Assembly: GCA_963599445.1 (NCBI GenBank)
Contig: CAVBWZ010000013.1
Coordinates: 7,370 to 71,369 of the forward strand
DNA: 64,000 nt
Direction: 5' to 3'
Source: UBA9732 sp963599445
GTDB taxonomy: Bacteria; Spirochaetota; Spirochaetia; Sphaerochaetales; Sphaerochaetaceae
How positions within the stretch are numbered: position 1 is the first letter of the stretch; every line of letters begins with the position of its first letter. The position numbers and the translations under genes are program-made. Shown one piece after another: positions 50,339 to 59,248 of the stretch. A model generated the notes under the pieces. It saw only the letters and a list, made by a program, of their open reading frames with translations, was not told the DNA's origin and searched no databases.

Positions 50339-52023
50339 AGCCCACCTCCATCGCCGCAATTGCATGAGATCGAATAGTAGTTCGCTTCACCGTCCGTATC
50401 CGCAACGACATCATAGCCGCAGAACCTGGATTCCAGCCTCTGCGACATTTCCGCAGCCCCAACGTTCGTTACATTGGTCTCCATACGCAGCATATAGCTA
50501 TTGTTATGGTTTCCACAGGTTCTGGACAGGTGCACAATGAGGGCTTCAGGCAGATTGTCGCAATCCACTATGCAGGACTCGAAGAAATCGTAGAAGACCC
50601 CAGCATCCTTTCCCCCAATTTCGCCTGAAGCGGAAAAGTCGAAGGAGCATTCCACGCCAAGGAGCGATAGGTAGTCCAATGACTCCTTGATGGAGAGGTG
50701 AAGCTCCTCCACATCCATGCGGCTTTGTCTTTCCGTAAGCATGACAAGATTGCTCCGGCGCTTCACGTAGGCCGCCAGAACGCATGCGAAACGCATACCG
50801 GAGACGAACCGTCCGACATCGGCCTCCCCGTCCCTATACAGCCGGGACAAAAGGCCTTCAAGGCGGGAGACCTCGTCGTGGGTGGCTTCGTCCATCATCG
50901 AGTAGATCCTGTTCTGCTGGGCGACCTGGGCCCGCTGTTCCTTGAGCTCGTTCTCCGCTTCAATGAGATAGTTCTCCTCGGAAAGCCTTTCGTTTGCGTT
51001 GGCCAGAGCGTCGTCTATCTCGTTTATCTTGGACAGGTCATCGATTCTGAACACATAGCCGCCATGCAGCCTATAGGCCGATAGCCTTGTATTCCTATCA
51101 AGCAAGACAGGGGTTTCTGTAGCTTCCTTGAGAACGTCTTTGTCCAGGACCTTGGCCTTCTTCGAACGATACGCTACATCGAGCCTTTCGTCAGTTATGA
51201 ACGCCGAGTACTCGGAGAGGTGGAAGAACTCCTCATATCCATCGTTGGATGGTATTATGCCTATGCATATGGAACACTCTATCATTGCAATGCAGGTGAA
51301 GCAGAGAAGCTCCGGGATCTTGAACGCCGGGGAGTTCTCAAGAAAACACACAGCTGAAAACATCGAGCACATGACGAACACCATTATTGGTATCCAGGTT
51401 TTCCTCCTGCATGCCGATACGCTGCATTTCATGATCAGAACGACAAGACTTGCAAACGTTACGCCTATCTCCCATACAAGAGCGGCGTAGAACACCGGTC
51501 CGTGGCTGTATGAGAATCCGCCATCTTCAAAGCTGAGAGCGAATGCCCATTGATGGATATCGTTTGTGAATATCAGAAGTATCAGTACGATGGCGGGCAG
51601 ATACAGGAGGTACAATTTGCTATCGCATGGCCTTCCCTTCTTGTTCTCAAGGCTGAACGCCGCAAGCAGAAGCGTTGGAGGGATGAGGCACTGCGGAATG
51701 TAGTATCCATACCACAAGTAGCGGGACAACACGTCTATATCCCTTGTTAGGCCGTATTTTATCATCCTGACCACAAGGAAGAACAGAATCAAGACGGCAG
51801 CAGCAAGGAAGTATGTACGTAGATCCCTTCTTACCATACGATGCATAAGGGAGACGCCCCATGCCACCACAAGCGAGATAAGGATGGTATGCGCCAACAA
51901 CGCAAACAAGGCATGCCAGAATTCAGGCAGCGTGGAGTCCACGGCCTGCAAAACACCTGCAATGGCATAGAAAGAGACACATAGAGCATAAAGGGCCATT
52001 CTTCTCCTTGCCGCCGTTTGCAT
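50335..52023 (-). CDS. 7TM sensor protein with histidine-kinase-like C-terminal region
   Basis: A 562-residue membrane protein. The ATG at 52023 (MQTAARRRMALYALCVSFY) has AAGGAG 9 bases upstream; the frame is open to 52194 without a better site. Seven to eight helices (to about 250) resemble the N-terminal 7TM domain of histidine kinases; a PAS-like segment, a long coiled coil (NANERLSEENYLIEAENELK) and a C-terminal region with degenerate kinase features follow, without a clear H box or ATP-binding G boxes. It probably senses a ligand and modulates the kinase encoded next. Confidence 0.75.
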   Translation of the reverse strand: MQTAARRRMALYALCVSFYAIAGVLQAVDSTLPEFWHALFALLAHTILISLVVAWGVSLMHRMVRRDLRTYFLAAAVLILFFLVVRMIKYGLTRDIDVLSRYLWYGYYIPQCLIPPTLLLAAFSLENKKGRPCDSKLYLLYLPAIVLILLIFTNDIHQWAFALSFEDGGFSYSHGPVFYAALVWEIGVTFASLVVLIMKCSVSACRRKTWIPIMVFVMCSMFSAVCFLENSPAFKIPELLCFTCIAMIECSICIGIIPSNDGYEEFFHLSEYSAFITDERLDVAYRSKKAKVLDKDVLKEATETPVLLDRNTRLSAYRLHGGYVFRIDDLSKINEIDDALANANERLSEENYLIEAENELKEQRAQVAQQNRIYSMMDEATHDEVSRLEGLLSRLYRDGEADVGRFVSGMRFACVLAAYVKRRSNLVMLTERQSRMDVEELHLSIKESLDYLSLLGVECSFDFSASGEIGGKDAGVFYDFFESCIVDCDNLPEALIVHLSRTCGNHNNSYMLRMETNVTNVGAAEMSQRLESRFCGYDVVADTDGEANYYSISCNCGDGGGL

Positions 52024-52216
52024 TGCGTCCGTCTCCTTCATGGCATTTGATTCTATTGCAATACCAACGCTTTGGCAATTTTGGTTACAAGTTAGCCGCA
52101 ACGACACTGCATATTTGAGGAGCGTTCCACAAAAAGGTATCGATGAAGGCATAAAGCCTTTGCATTTGTCATACATTTGTATTACATTATTCATAAGAGC
52201 TACGAAGGAGTTGTAT

Positions 52217-52504
52217 ATGGCAAAGGATGCAGTTCTTCAAATAAGAATAGACTCAGAGGTGAAGCAAAAGGTAGAGACCCTCTACGAGAGCATGGGGTTC
52301 TCATTTGCAGATGCAGTGAGGATGTTTGCAGTTCAGAGCATTGCACACAACGGGTTGCCGTTCACCCCAAGATCCACTGTGCTTCTGAACAACCATCCAG
52401 ACTCAGCAGGTGGAATCCTCCACAAATATGCAAACCCCTCTTTGATTGAAAAAGAGGATGATGCATGGTCTCTTGCAGTGGGAGAGAAACATGGACTTGA
52501 TTGA
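52217..52504 (+). CDS. RelB/DinJ-family antitoxin
   Basis: A 95-residue antitoxin. The ribbon-helix-helix N terminus reads AVLQIRIDSEVKQKVETLYE followed by MGFSFADAVRMFAVQSIAHN and GLPF, the RelB/DinJ pattern (LDxDIKxxAxxIxxxLGLTxSxAIxxFLxQ). AAGGAG lies 6 bases before the ATG. It overlaps the toxin gene by 14 bases. It should repress the operon and neutralise the PIN toxin. Confidence 0.88.
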   Translation: MAKDAVLQIRIDSEVKQKVETLYESMGFSFADAVRMFAVQSIAHNGLPFTPRSTVLLNNHPDSAGGILHKYANPSLIEKEDDAWSLAVGEKHGLD

Positions 52505-52847
52505 TGCCAATGTAATCATCAGATATCTATTAAGAGACATAGAGGACCAGTACCTCAAAGCAAGCCAAGCAATTGATTTGGGGTGTTGTACAACAACGGA
52601 AGTACTCGCTGAAGTAGTCTATGTTTTCTTGAAAGTCTATAGAATCCCAAGACCTGACATTGCAATAGCACTCTTCTCTCTTTTGAAGAAAGTGCAAATA
52701 GAAAACGGAATGGCAGTGATATTTGCAATCAACCTGTTCAAGGATTCAAGTTTGGATTTCGTTGATTGTCTCCTAATCTCCTATAACAACATACTTGGTC
52801 AGCGCATCATAAGCTTTGACAAAAAACTTGTTTCTAGACTTGTATAA
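52491..52847 (+). CDS. PIN-domain ribonuclease toxin
   Basis: A 118-residue PIN toxin (VapC-like). Catalytic acids are visible: Asp in MDLIDANVIIRYLLRD, Glu in CTTTEVLAEVVYVF and Asp in SLDFVDCLLI; ISFDKKL is the usual end. The start at 52491 has GGGAG upstream, inside the antitoxin gene. The pairing of a PIN toxin with a RelB/DinJ-type antitoxin is less common than with VapB or than RelB with RelE. Confidence 0.88.
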   Translation: MDLIDANVIIRYLLRDIEDQYLKASQAIDLGCCTTTEVLAEVVYVFLKVYRIPRPDIAIALFSLLKKVQIENGMAVIFAINLFKDSSLDFVDCLLISYNNILGQRIISFDKKLVSRLV

Positions 52848-52881
52848 TGCAAGGTCGTTTCTTCATTCAAGAACTTACGAT

Positions 52882-52961
52882 TGCAACAAAAAACTTGTTA
52901 TTACCACTTTTTGTTGCATTTTTTCAACAAAACCTCTGTTTTTCGGCTTTTTTGTTGAAAA
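52882..52961. repeat. Two nested-type inverted repeats of TGTTGC/CAACAAAA words
   Basis: First pair: TGCAACAAAAA (52882-52892) with TTTTTGTTGCA (52908-52918). Second pair: TTTTCAACAAAA (52921-52932) with TTTTGTTGAAAA (52950-52961). Both are perfect. The first is followed by T-rich sequence and could be the terminator of the toxin operon; it also contains the word TGTTGCATTT found in the ygfK and ygeY promoters. Confidence 0.65.
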
Positions 52962-53002
52962 CTCACAAAGGTCAAGGAACTCTCTTCAAAGAGATGTTCG
53001 AC

Positions 53003-53093
53003 GGAATTCGTGATGGGATATTAGGAACAAGCCATAGGACAGTATTTACGATACGGCCTATGGCGTAGTGACGACATAGACCGCACGAATTCC
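53003..53093 (-). terminator. Nested inverted repeats at the asnA 3' end
   Basis: An outer pair GGAATTCGTG (53003-53012) and CACGAATTCC (53084-53093) starts right at the asnA stop codon and encloses an inner pair GCCATAGG / CCTATGGC (about 53031-53038 and 53056-53063). The inner stem alone could end asnA transcription; there is no strong T run. Confidence 0.6.
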
Positions 53094-54151
53094 TAGAACA
53101 GATGGGTGTTGTGGGAGGCAGCCTCGGCGTATACCTCTTCTGGCCACACAGACGCCTGGACCTCCCCAATATGAGCCTTCTTGAGAAGGAACATGCACAA
53201 CCTCGACTGCCCTATTCCCCCACCTATGGTCTGGGGAAAATCGCCAGAAAGCAAGCGGGAGTGCCAATAGAGGTCCTTGCGGGATTCGCAGCCCTTCAAC
53301 GCAAGCTGCCTCAACAGAGCCTCTCTATCAACGCGGATCCCCATGCTGGAAAGCTCAAGGTTGCGTTGCCTTACGCTGTCCCAAACGATTATATCGCCAT
53401 TGAGGCCATGGTACGAGCCAGCGCCATCTGAAACGCATGTCGACCAGTCGTCGTAGTCAGGCGCACGTCCGCCGTGTGGAGGGTCTCCATATCCAATGCC
53501 AATGACGAACACCGCACCATAGCGCTTTGCAGCCTCATATTCGCGCTCGTCAGGGGTCAACGAAGGGAACTCCAAAGCCAAGTCCTCGGAATGGACGAAG
53601 GTGATGCTCTCAGGAAGATCATCTCCAAGCTGGGGGTAGAACTCATACAGCCTGAAGGCGGTGCGCCTTATCACATCGTAGATTGTACAGACAGTCTTCT
53701 TAAGGAAATCTAGGTTGCGCTGGCCGTCCAGCATGACCTTCTCCCAATCCCACTGGTCGACATAGATGGAATGGATGCAATCTATGTCGTCGTCGGGGCG
53801 AATGGCGTTCATATCGGTGTAGAGGCCGTAGCCAGGCTTGAAGCCAAGGTCAGCAAGGGCCATGCGCTTCCACTTTGCAAGGGACTGCACGATCTCCATC
53901 TTCTTCTCGCCCATGTTCTTCACTGGAAACGAGACGGGCCGCTCCACCCCATTGAGGTCGTCGTTTATACCGCTTCCAGCCTCCACGAAAAGAGGACTCG
54001 TGACACGACTGAGCCTAAGCGAACCGGAAAGCTCCTTCTCGAAGATATCCTTGGCCGCTTTGATAGCCTTCTCCGTGTCATGCTGGTTCAGAATTGGCCT
54101 GTAATCCTTTGGGAACTGACAGACCGATGTTTTCTTGAAAGAACTTTCCAT
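53093..54151 (-). CDS. asnA: Aspartate-ammonia ligase (asparagine synthetase A)
   Basis: A 352-residue cytoplasmic enzyme making asparagine from aspartate, ammonia and ATP. Diagnostic stretches are LRLSRVTSPLFVEAGSGIND, VDQWDWEK, FVHSEDLALEFP and GGGIGQSRLCMFLLKKAHIG near the end, all typical of the class II tRNA-synthetase-like AsnA. The start at 54151 has AGGAGG 5 bases upstream. The length is slightly above the 330 residues of E. coli AsnA. It would use ammonia such as that released by purine catabolism. Confidence 0.96.
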   Translation of the reverse strand: MESSFKKTSVCQFPKDYRPILNQHDTEKAIKAAKDIFEKELSGSLRLSRVTSPLFVEAGSGINDDLNGVERPVSFPVKNMGEKKMEIVQSLAKWKRMALADLGFKPGYGLYTDMNAIRPDDDIDCIHSIYVDQWDWEKVMLDGQRNLDFLKKTVCTIYDVIRRTAFRLYEFYPQLGDDLPESITFVHSEDLALEFPSLTPDEREYEAAKRYGAVFVIGIGYGDPPHGGRAPDYDDWSTCVSDGAGSYHGLNGDIIVWDSVRQRNLELSSMGIRVDREALLRQLALKGCESRKDLYWHSRLLSGDFPQTIGGGIGQSRLCMFLLKKAHIGEVQASVWPEEVYAEAASHNTHLF

Positions 54152-54256
54152 GACAACCTCCTGCAAAAGTTTTGCAAATTCTAACCGCATTCAGGCGGAA
54201 TGCAAACAGGAATATGCAGTTACGAGGTTGTCATTTTAACAAAAATGCGAATAAAT

Positions 54257-54922
54257 TCAGTTCTTGTCTGCAATATCGACAAAAGCCTTGGCCCTGCGGG
54301 TGAACTCCTCCCAGTCGCCTGAGGCAATAAGATTCTTGTCCGTAAGACGCCCGCTTATACCTGCACCCTTGAGGCCAAGCCTAAGGAACTCGGCGAAATT
54401 CTCCTCAGTAATGCCAGCTGTGGCTATTATGGCTACATGGCTTATTGGGGCAAGGATGTCCTTTACATACCTAAGTCCAAGCGTCGCAGCAGGGAAAAGC
54501 TTAACGATATCGGCTCCACAGTCATGTGCAAGAAGGATCTCGGTTGGCGTCATGGCTCCGGGGATGGAGACCAGTCCAAGCTCCTTGGTGTACCTTATCA
54601 CATCAGGGTTGGTATTGGGGGAAATGATGTAGCTTGCGCCGGCATCGAAAGCGGCCTTGACCTGCTCCTTTGTGAGAACCGTACCGGCACCTGCGTAGAA
54701 ATCACAGCCAGCGAACTCGGAATTGAGCATTGAGATCGCTTCGGAGGTCTTTGCAATGCAGTCAGGGTCCTTCTGGTCAAACGTGACTTCCATGAACCTT
54801 ATGCCACCATCGTAGAGTGCATGTGCAAGCTTCCTAAGGTCTTCGCCATATGTACCACGCACGATTGTGATGATCTTCTTCTCAAGAATCAAATCCAAAA
54901 CTTTGCTATCATTAACGTTCAT
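54257..54922 (-). CDS. KDPG/KHG-type aldolase
   Basis: A 221-residue class I aldolase of the Eda family, which splits 2-keto-3-deoxy-6-phosphogluconate or 4-hydroxy-2-oxoglutarate into pyruvate and an aldehyde. The Schiff-base Lys is in IVKLFPAATLG; the catalytic Glu is in FMEVTFDQ, and AGAGTVLTKEQ and SPNTNPDVIR are the usual loops. AGGAGG lies 6 bases before the ATG at 54922. It is the last gene behind the transporter and two-component genes, suggesting that the imported compound is a sugar acid or sugar phosphate. Confidence 0.9.
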   Translation of the reverse strand: MNVNDSKVLDLILEKKIITIVRGTYGEDLRKLAHALYDGGIRFMEVTFDQKDPDCIAKTSEAISMLNSEFAGCDFYAGAGTVLTKEQVKAAFDAGASYIISPNTNPDVIRYTKELGLVSIPGAMTPTEILLAHDCGADIVKLFPAATLGLRYVKDILAPISHVAIIATAGITEENFAEFLRLGLKGAGISGRLTDKNLIASGDWEEFTRRAKAFVDIADKN

Positions 54923-54954
54923 TACGAACCTCCTATTCAAATACCTTTCAAATC

Positions 54955-55764
54955 CTATTCGGACTTGGCACCAAGATCCTCGTTCCTGGAAAGATCGCTT
55001 GGGGTATAGCCGCAAATCTCCCTGAATACACAGGAGAAGCGTTTGTAGCTTGAAAACCCCACTTTCTCTGCAACCTCATAGTACTTCATGCTGCTGTTGC
55101 TTTTCATAAGCTGCTGCGCCACTTCTATTCTATGGCGTTGCAGAATATCCAGAAAGGACATCCCAGTCTCGGACTTGATCTTACGGCTCAGATATCCGCT
55201 GCTAAGACCAATGTCCCTTGCTATAGAATCAAAGTTAAGATGCCTACGATAGCCGTTTCTTATAATATCAAGTACTTTTTTGACGTATTCATCGCCAATG
55301 GAAGCATCAAGTCTGTCCAACGAGTAGACATCCTGACGTCTATAGGAAGCAAGCTCACGCTTCTCCTCTATATGCGCTATGGCCTTGCGTACGGCCTCTA
55401 GGAGCTTCTCTTCGTCTATTGGCTTGAGGATGTAGTCCACAGCGGAAAGGCCAATGGCCCTCTTTGCGTATTCGAACTGGCTGAACCCTGTTATGATGAT
55501 GGACTCGAATCCATGGGAGGCCCCTCGTCCATCGTCCGGGCCTTGGATTTCCTTCGCCGTTTCAAGCATCTTAATTCCATCCATTCCAGGAAGGTGGATG
55601 TCTGTCAGCACTATGTCAGGGGACAACGTTTCAATGCAGCGAAGCCCTTCTTCTCCGGAAGCAGCCTGACCGCACACCTGACAGCCGACGGAATCCCAGT
55701 CAATGGTATTGCATAGCGTGTAGCGGATTATCTGTTGGTCTTCCACCACAAGTACCCTATACAT
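54955..55764 (-). CDS. AraC-type response regulator (YesN family)
   Basis: A 269-residue regulator. Receiver: RVLVVEDQQIIRYT, phospho-Asp in DIVLTDIHLPGMDGI, Lys in VDYILKPIDEEKL. C-terminal AraC DNA-binding part: IARDIGLSSGYLSRKIKSET and ILQRHRIEVAQQLMK, then VGFSSYKRFSCVFRE. Its start overlaps the kinase stop by 8 bases. It probably controls the adjacent importer operon. Confidence 0.94.
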   Translation of the reverse strand: MYRVLVVEDQQIIRYTLCNTIDWDSVGCQVCGQAASGEEGLRCIETLSPDIVLTDIHLPGMDGIKMLETAKEIQGPDDGRGASHGFESIIITGFSQFEYAKRAIGLSAVDYILKPIDEEKLLEAVRKAIAHIEEKRELASYRRQDVYSLDRLDASIGDEYVKKVLDIIRNGYRRHLNFDSIARDIGLSSGYLSRKIKSETGMSFLDILQRHRIEVAQQLMKSNSSMKYYEVAEKVGFSSYKRFSCVFREICGYTPSDLSRNEDLGAKSE

Positions 55765-57487
55765 ACAAGATGCCTCCTACAGAGTCGCCAGCCAAAGGGA
55801 TTGAAATGGACACGCAGGTGCCATTGGAACCTGACGTTATGGAAAGCCCAGAGGTCTCTCCGTAGATGAGCTTAAGCCTTCTATGTACGTTGTAGAGGCC
55901 AAAATACCTGCTGGGAGTCTCTTCACTTGCAAGTACGCTGGCAATGTCGGAAAGCTTTGCGCCATCCATTCCAGGACCATTGTCGCAGACAAGGACCTTT
56001 AGCCTTGAATTCTCTACGAAGGCACGGACGGAGCAATTGCTGACACCAGATGCAGAACGTCCATACTTCACGGCGTTTTCGACCAACGGCTGGATGCATA
56101 GCTTTGGAACAGGAATCTCCAAGGCTTCGTCCGACACTTCAATCGAGTACGAAAGGTCGTTTGGCCTGCTCATCCTGTTCATGGAAAGGTAGCATTCTAT
56201 GTAGTGGACGTCGTCGCGAAGTGGCACGAACTGCACGTTGGAATCTATGCTGTAGCGCAGAAGGCTTGAAAAATCCAGGATCATGCGGTTGGCAGCCGCG
56301 GGATCAACCTTTATGTAGCACCTGATTATCTCCAAGGTATTGAATATGAAATGCGGATTGAATTGGGATTCAAGCTGCTTGACCTCAGCACGTTCACGCA
56401 TGGAGGCTTCCTGCCTGTTGGCCTGCGCCAGATCCCTTATGTCCTGCAGGAGCTCCCCATAGGAAGCCTCGAGGCTGCTGAACTTGCTCCCAACGGGCTC
56501 AACCGGAGCATATATCCCCTTGGCCTTCATCTGCTTTATGCTTGATATAAGCCCATCTATGGACGAAGCCTCCTCGTTCAGCACACGGCCGCTCACGCCA
56601 CCAATGGCAAAGACCGATACCACAAGAACCACGCCTGCGGCTATGCTCGTTATCAGAATGGCCTTGGACAACGTGCCCACCTTCACAAGAATGAATACCC
56701 AGGAGTCCATGTCCGGCAGATATTCAGAGGCAATGTATATCTTCTGGGCATCTATTTTCACAAGCCCTGACTTTCCTCGGTATTCCGTCCTAAGCTTCGA
56801 ATACTGGTCAATGAACTCGTTTTTGGACGTGACCAGCGTAGTGAAGAAGGAGTTTGTCACGACCACATCCCCAACCTCGCCTGTGGAGATGTACTCAAGG
56901 ATTCTGGACGGACTCAACTCGAAAACGAAGTAGCCAATTACCTGCTCGTCCCTCACTATGGCCTGTCCAATCGACAGCACCATGGAGGATGTACGGGCAT
57001 TGCCTATCTGGCTCAGCATCTTTGATGGGGAATCAGGGTTGTTCTGAAGCCTGTACATGAAACCTGTGTTGTACGGAGGCTTTGAAAGAAGGTAGTTCGA
57101 AAGGATCGTTGAGCTTCCAATGACCAACGAACCCTGTGCATCAAGAAGAAAGAAATGGGCAGGGATATCCTGCTCGTTGATGAAGTCGTATACGCGCTCG
57201 GAGAAGGCGTTCCCGTATATCTCTCCGGATATGAGCCGTTCCAGCGAACGGTCCTCCACTATGGATGCAAGTCTATCCTCATATGCGGAGACCACACTCT
57301 CAAAACGCGAAGATGCACTGCGGCACTCGGCCTTGGCGCTGTAGCTTATCGAAAGGCCATAGAAGAGGACGATGATGGCCAAAATCACGAAATAGGCAAC
57401 CAAAACGGGAGCGACTACATATTTCATGACCACTTTTCTGACATCGTTGGAGAATGTCAAAGCCGTTCTACGTCCTCTTCCTTTCAC
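55757..57487 (-). CDS. Sensor histidine kinase (YesM family)
   Basis: A 576-residue membrane kinase. The first helix is at about residues 21-45, a periplasmic sensing region spans about 46-280, and a second helix (SKAILITSIAAGVVLVVSVF) precedes a coiled coil. QLESQFNPHFIFNTLEIIRC holds the phosphorylated His of the LytS/YesM class; KLCIQPLVENAVKYGR (N box) and YFGLYNVHRRLKLIYGE form the ATP-binding domain. The GTG at 57487 lacks a good ribosome binding site; an ATG 20 codons later is possible. Partner of the YesN-type regulator. Confidence 0.92.
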   Translation of the reverse strand: MKGRGRRTALTFSNDVRKVVMKYVVAPVLVAYFVILAIIVLFYGLSISYSAKAECRSASSRFESVVSAYEDRLASIVEDRSLERLISGEIYGNAFSERVYDFINEQDIPAHFFLLDAQGSLVIGSSTILSNYLLSKPPYNTGFMYRLQNNPDSPSKMLSQIGNARTSSMVLSIGQAIVRDEQVIGYFVFELSPSRILEYISTGEVGDVVVTNSFFTTLVTSKNEFIDQYSKLRTEYRGKSGLVKIDAQKIYIASEYLPDMDSWVFILVKVGTLSKAILITSIAAGVVLVVSVFAIGGVSGRVLNEEASSIDGLISSIKQMKAKGIYAPVEPVGSKFSSLEASYGELLQDIRDLAQANRQEASMRERAEVKQLESQFNPHFIFNTLEIIRCYIKVDPAAANRMILDFSSLLRYSIDSNVQFVPLRDDVHYIECYLSMNRMSRPNDLSYSIEVSDEALEIPVPKLCIQPLVENAVKYGRSASGVSNCSVRAFVENSRLKVLVCDNGPGMDGAKLSDIASVLASEETPSRYFGLYNVHRRLKLIYGETSGLSITSGSNGTCVSISIPLAGDSVGGILYV

Positions 57488-57544
57488 AGTTCAAGCACCT
57501 TTGTGCGGTCAGGCAAGACCGCATTGCACCCAGCAGGAACCCTC

Positions 57545-59248
57545 CTAAAGGGAGAACTCCTTCTTTCTGGTCGATACGAGGAACACTATCATGGAAATGG
57601 CTGTGGAGAGCATGAGCACAGATGCTATGGCTGCAGCGTTTCCGTAGTTTCCTCTCGTAACCTGTTCATAGACGGCAACCGACAGCGTCTTCGTCCTTCC
57701 TGTATACAGGATGAGAGATGCACTCAGCTCGTTTATGACCGTAACCCAGCTCAGGATGGCTCCAGTGAGCACACCGGAGAGCATGAGTCTGAATGTTACC
57801 TTAAAAAACGCCTTTTGTGGAGACGATCCAAGGCTTATGGCGGCCTCCTCCGTATTGGGGCTTATCTGGTACAATATGGCCACACTGGAACGGAGTGTAT
57901 GCGGCAACCTGCGGATGATGAATGCTATTATGATTATCGCAGCCGTTCCGCTTAGGACCAGAGGCTTCTTGTTGAAGCATAGAAGCAGCATGATACCAAG
58001 GATTGAGCCTGAGATAATGTAAGGGAACACCGTAACTATATCAAGGGTGGATGTAAGTGCGTTCCTCTTCCTTACAGAGAGGTATGCTACGAACACCGCA
58101 ATTATCACGATGAGCACTATGGCCACGATTCCGTATGTGTAGGTGTGCGCCGCACTCTTGATTATGGTCGATTTCATCTTGGAGAAGCTCTCAAGAGAGA
58201 ACGATGAAAGGAACCTGGTACCCTTGGTCTTCAGGAATGCGGTGTATATGACCGTAAACTGAGGAATTACCGAGATTCCTACAAGAAGGTACGAATACAC
58301 ATATGCAAGTACGCCTTTGCCCCCCGTTATCTTCTTTGGAACTATGCGCTTGACTGATCTCATCCTGAACGACTTGCGGTTGATTATGAACTTCTGGAGG
58401 AAGTATAGGCAGGCGGTGAGCGTCACCATTACAAGGGCGATGGCCGCTGCAAAGTTGGCATCGCTTCCATTCTCACCCATGAACGCACGGTAGATGAGAA
58501 CCGGCAGGACTCTGTATCCCTCTCCTATGAGCATGGCGGTTCCAAAGTCTGCAATGGATGTCATGAACACCATGAGAGCGGCTGCCAGTATGGTTGGCAA
58601 TACAAGGGGAACTATCATCTTCACGACGTTCTTCACAGGACTGCAACCAAGGCTGCGTGAGGCTTCAAGAAGAGATGTATCTATCTTCTTCATTGCACCA
58701 GACACATACAGGTAGATGTTGGAATACATCTTGAGCACAAGCACAAGGATTATTCCCCCAAGTCCATAGATAGTTGGCAGCGACACCCCCATTTTGTCCG
58801 CAAAGAACTGCGTGACTATTCCGCTGCGTCCAAGGAGGATGACCCATGAGTATGCTCCTATGAACGATGGGGACATCATTGAGAATATGATGAGGACCTG
58901 AAGGACCTTCTTCCCCTTTATCTCATAGAATGTAAGGATGTAGGCCAGAAGCGTCCCAAGCACCACTGTTATGAGCGTCACACCTACGCCAATGGCCAAC
59001 GAATGCCATATTGCATTGGTGTAGTATTTCTTGCCAAAGAACGTCCTGAAGTTGTCAAGCGTCCACGCTCCGGTCTCAGTGTCCTTGAAACCTGATATGA
59101 GCAGCTTGAACAGCGGATATACGAGAAAGAGGGCAAAGAGGACGAACACGACCAAGGTCACTATGCTCCAGAAGTTTATACCCTGGATCCAACCATGGAG
59201 TCTGTCCTTGAAGCTGCCTTTTCCAAGTGAAAGCGAACTACTCTTCAT
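57545..59248 (-). CDS. ABC transporter permease, two fused membrane domains (second importer)
   Basis: A 567-residue inner-membrane permease of about 12 helices. The two EAA loops are EASRSLGCSPVKNVVKMIVP and EEAAISLGSSPQKAFFKVTF. The start at 59248 has GAAGGA upstream and overlaps the ATPase stop by 11 bases. Same family as the permease at 13966, but only distantly similar in sequence, so it is not a recent duplicate. Confidence 0.93.
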   Translation of the reverse strand: MKSSSLSLGKGSFKDRLHGWIQGINFWSIVTLVVFVLFALFLVYPLFKLLISGFKDTETGAWTLDNFRTFFGKKYYTNAIWHSLAIGVGVTLITVVLGTLLAYILTFYEIKGKKVLQVLIIFSMMSPSFIGAYSWVILLGRSGIVTQFFADKMGVSLPTIYGLGGIILVLVLKMYSNIYLYVSGAMKKIDTSLLEASRSLGCSPVKNVVKMIVPLVLPTILAAALMVFMTSIADFGTAMLIGEGYRVLPVLIYRAFMGENGSDANFAAAIALVMVTLTACLYFLQKFIINRKSFRMRSVKRIVPKKITGGKGVLAYVYSYLLVGISVIPQFTVIYTAFLKTKGTRFLSSFSLESFSKMKSTIIKSAAHTYTYGIVAIVLIVIIAVFVAYLSVRKRNALTSTLDIVTVFPYIISGSILGIMLLLCFNKKPLVLSGTAAIIIIAFIIRRLPHTLRSSVAILYQISPNTEEAAISLGSSPQKAFFKVTFRLMLSGVLTGAILSWVTVINELSASLILYTGRTKTLSVAVYEQVTRGNYGNAAAIASVLMLSTAISMIVFLVSTRKKEFSL

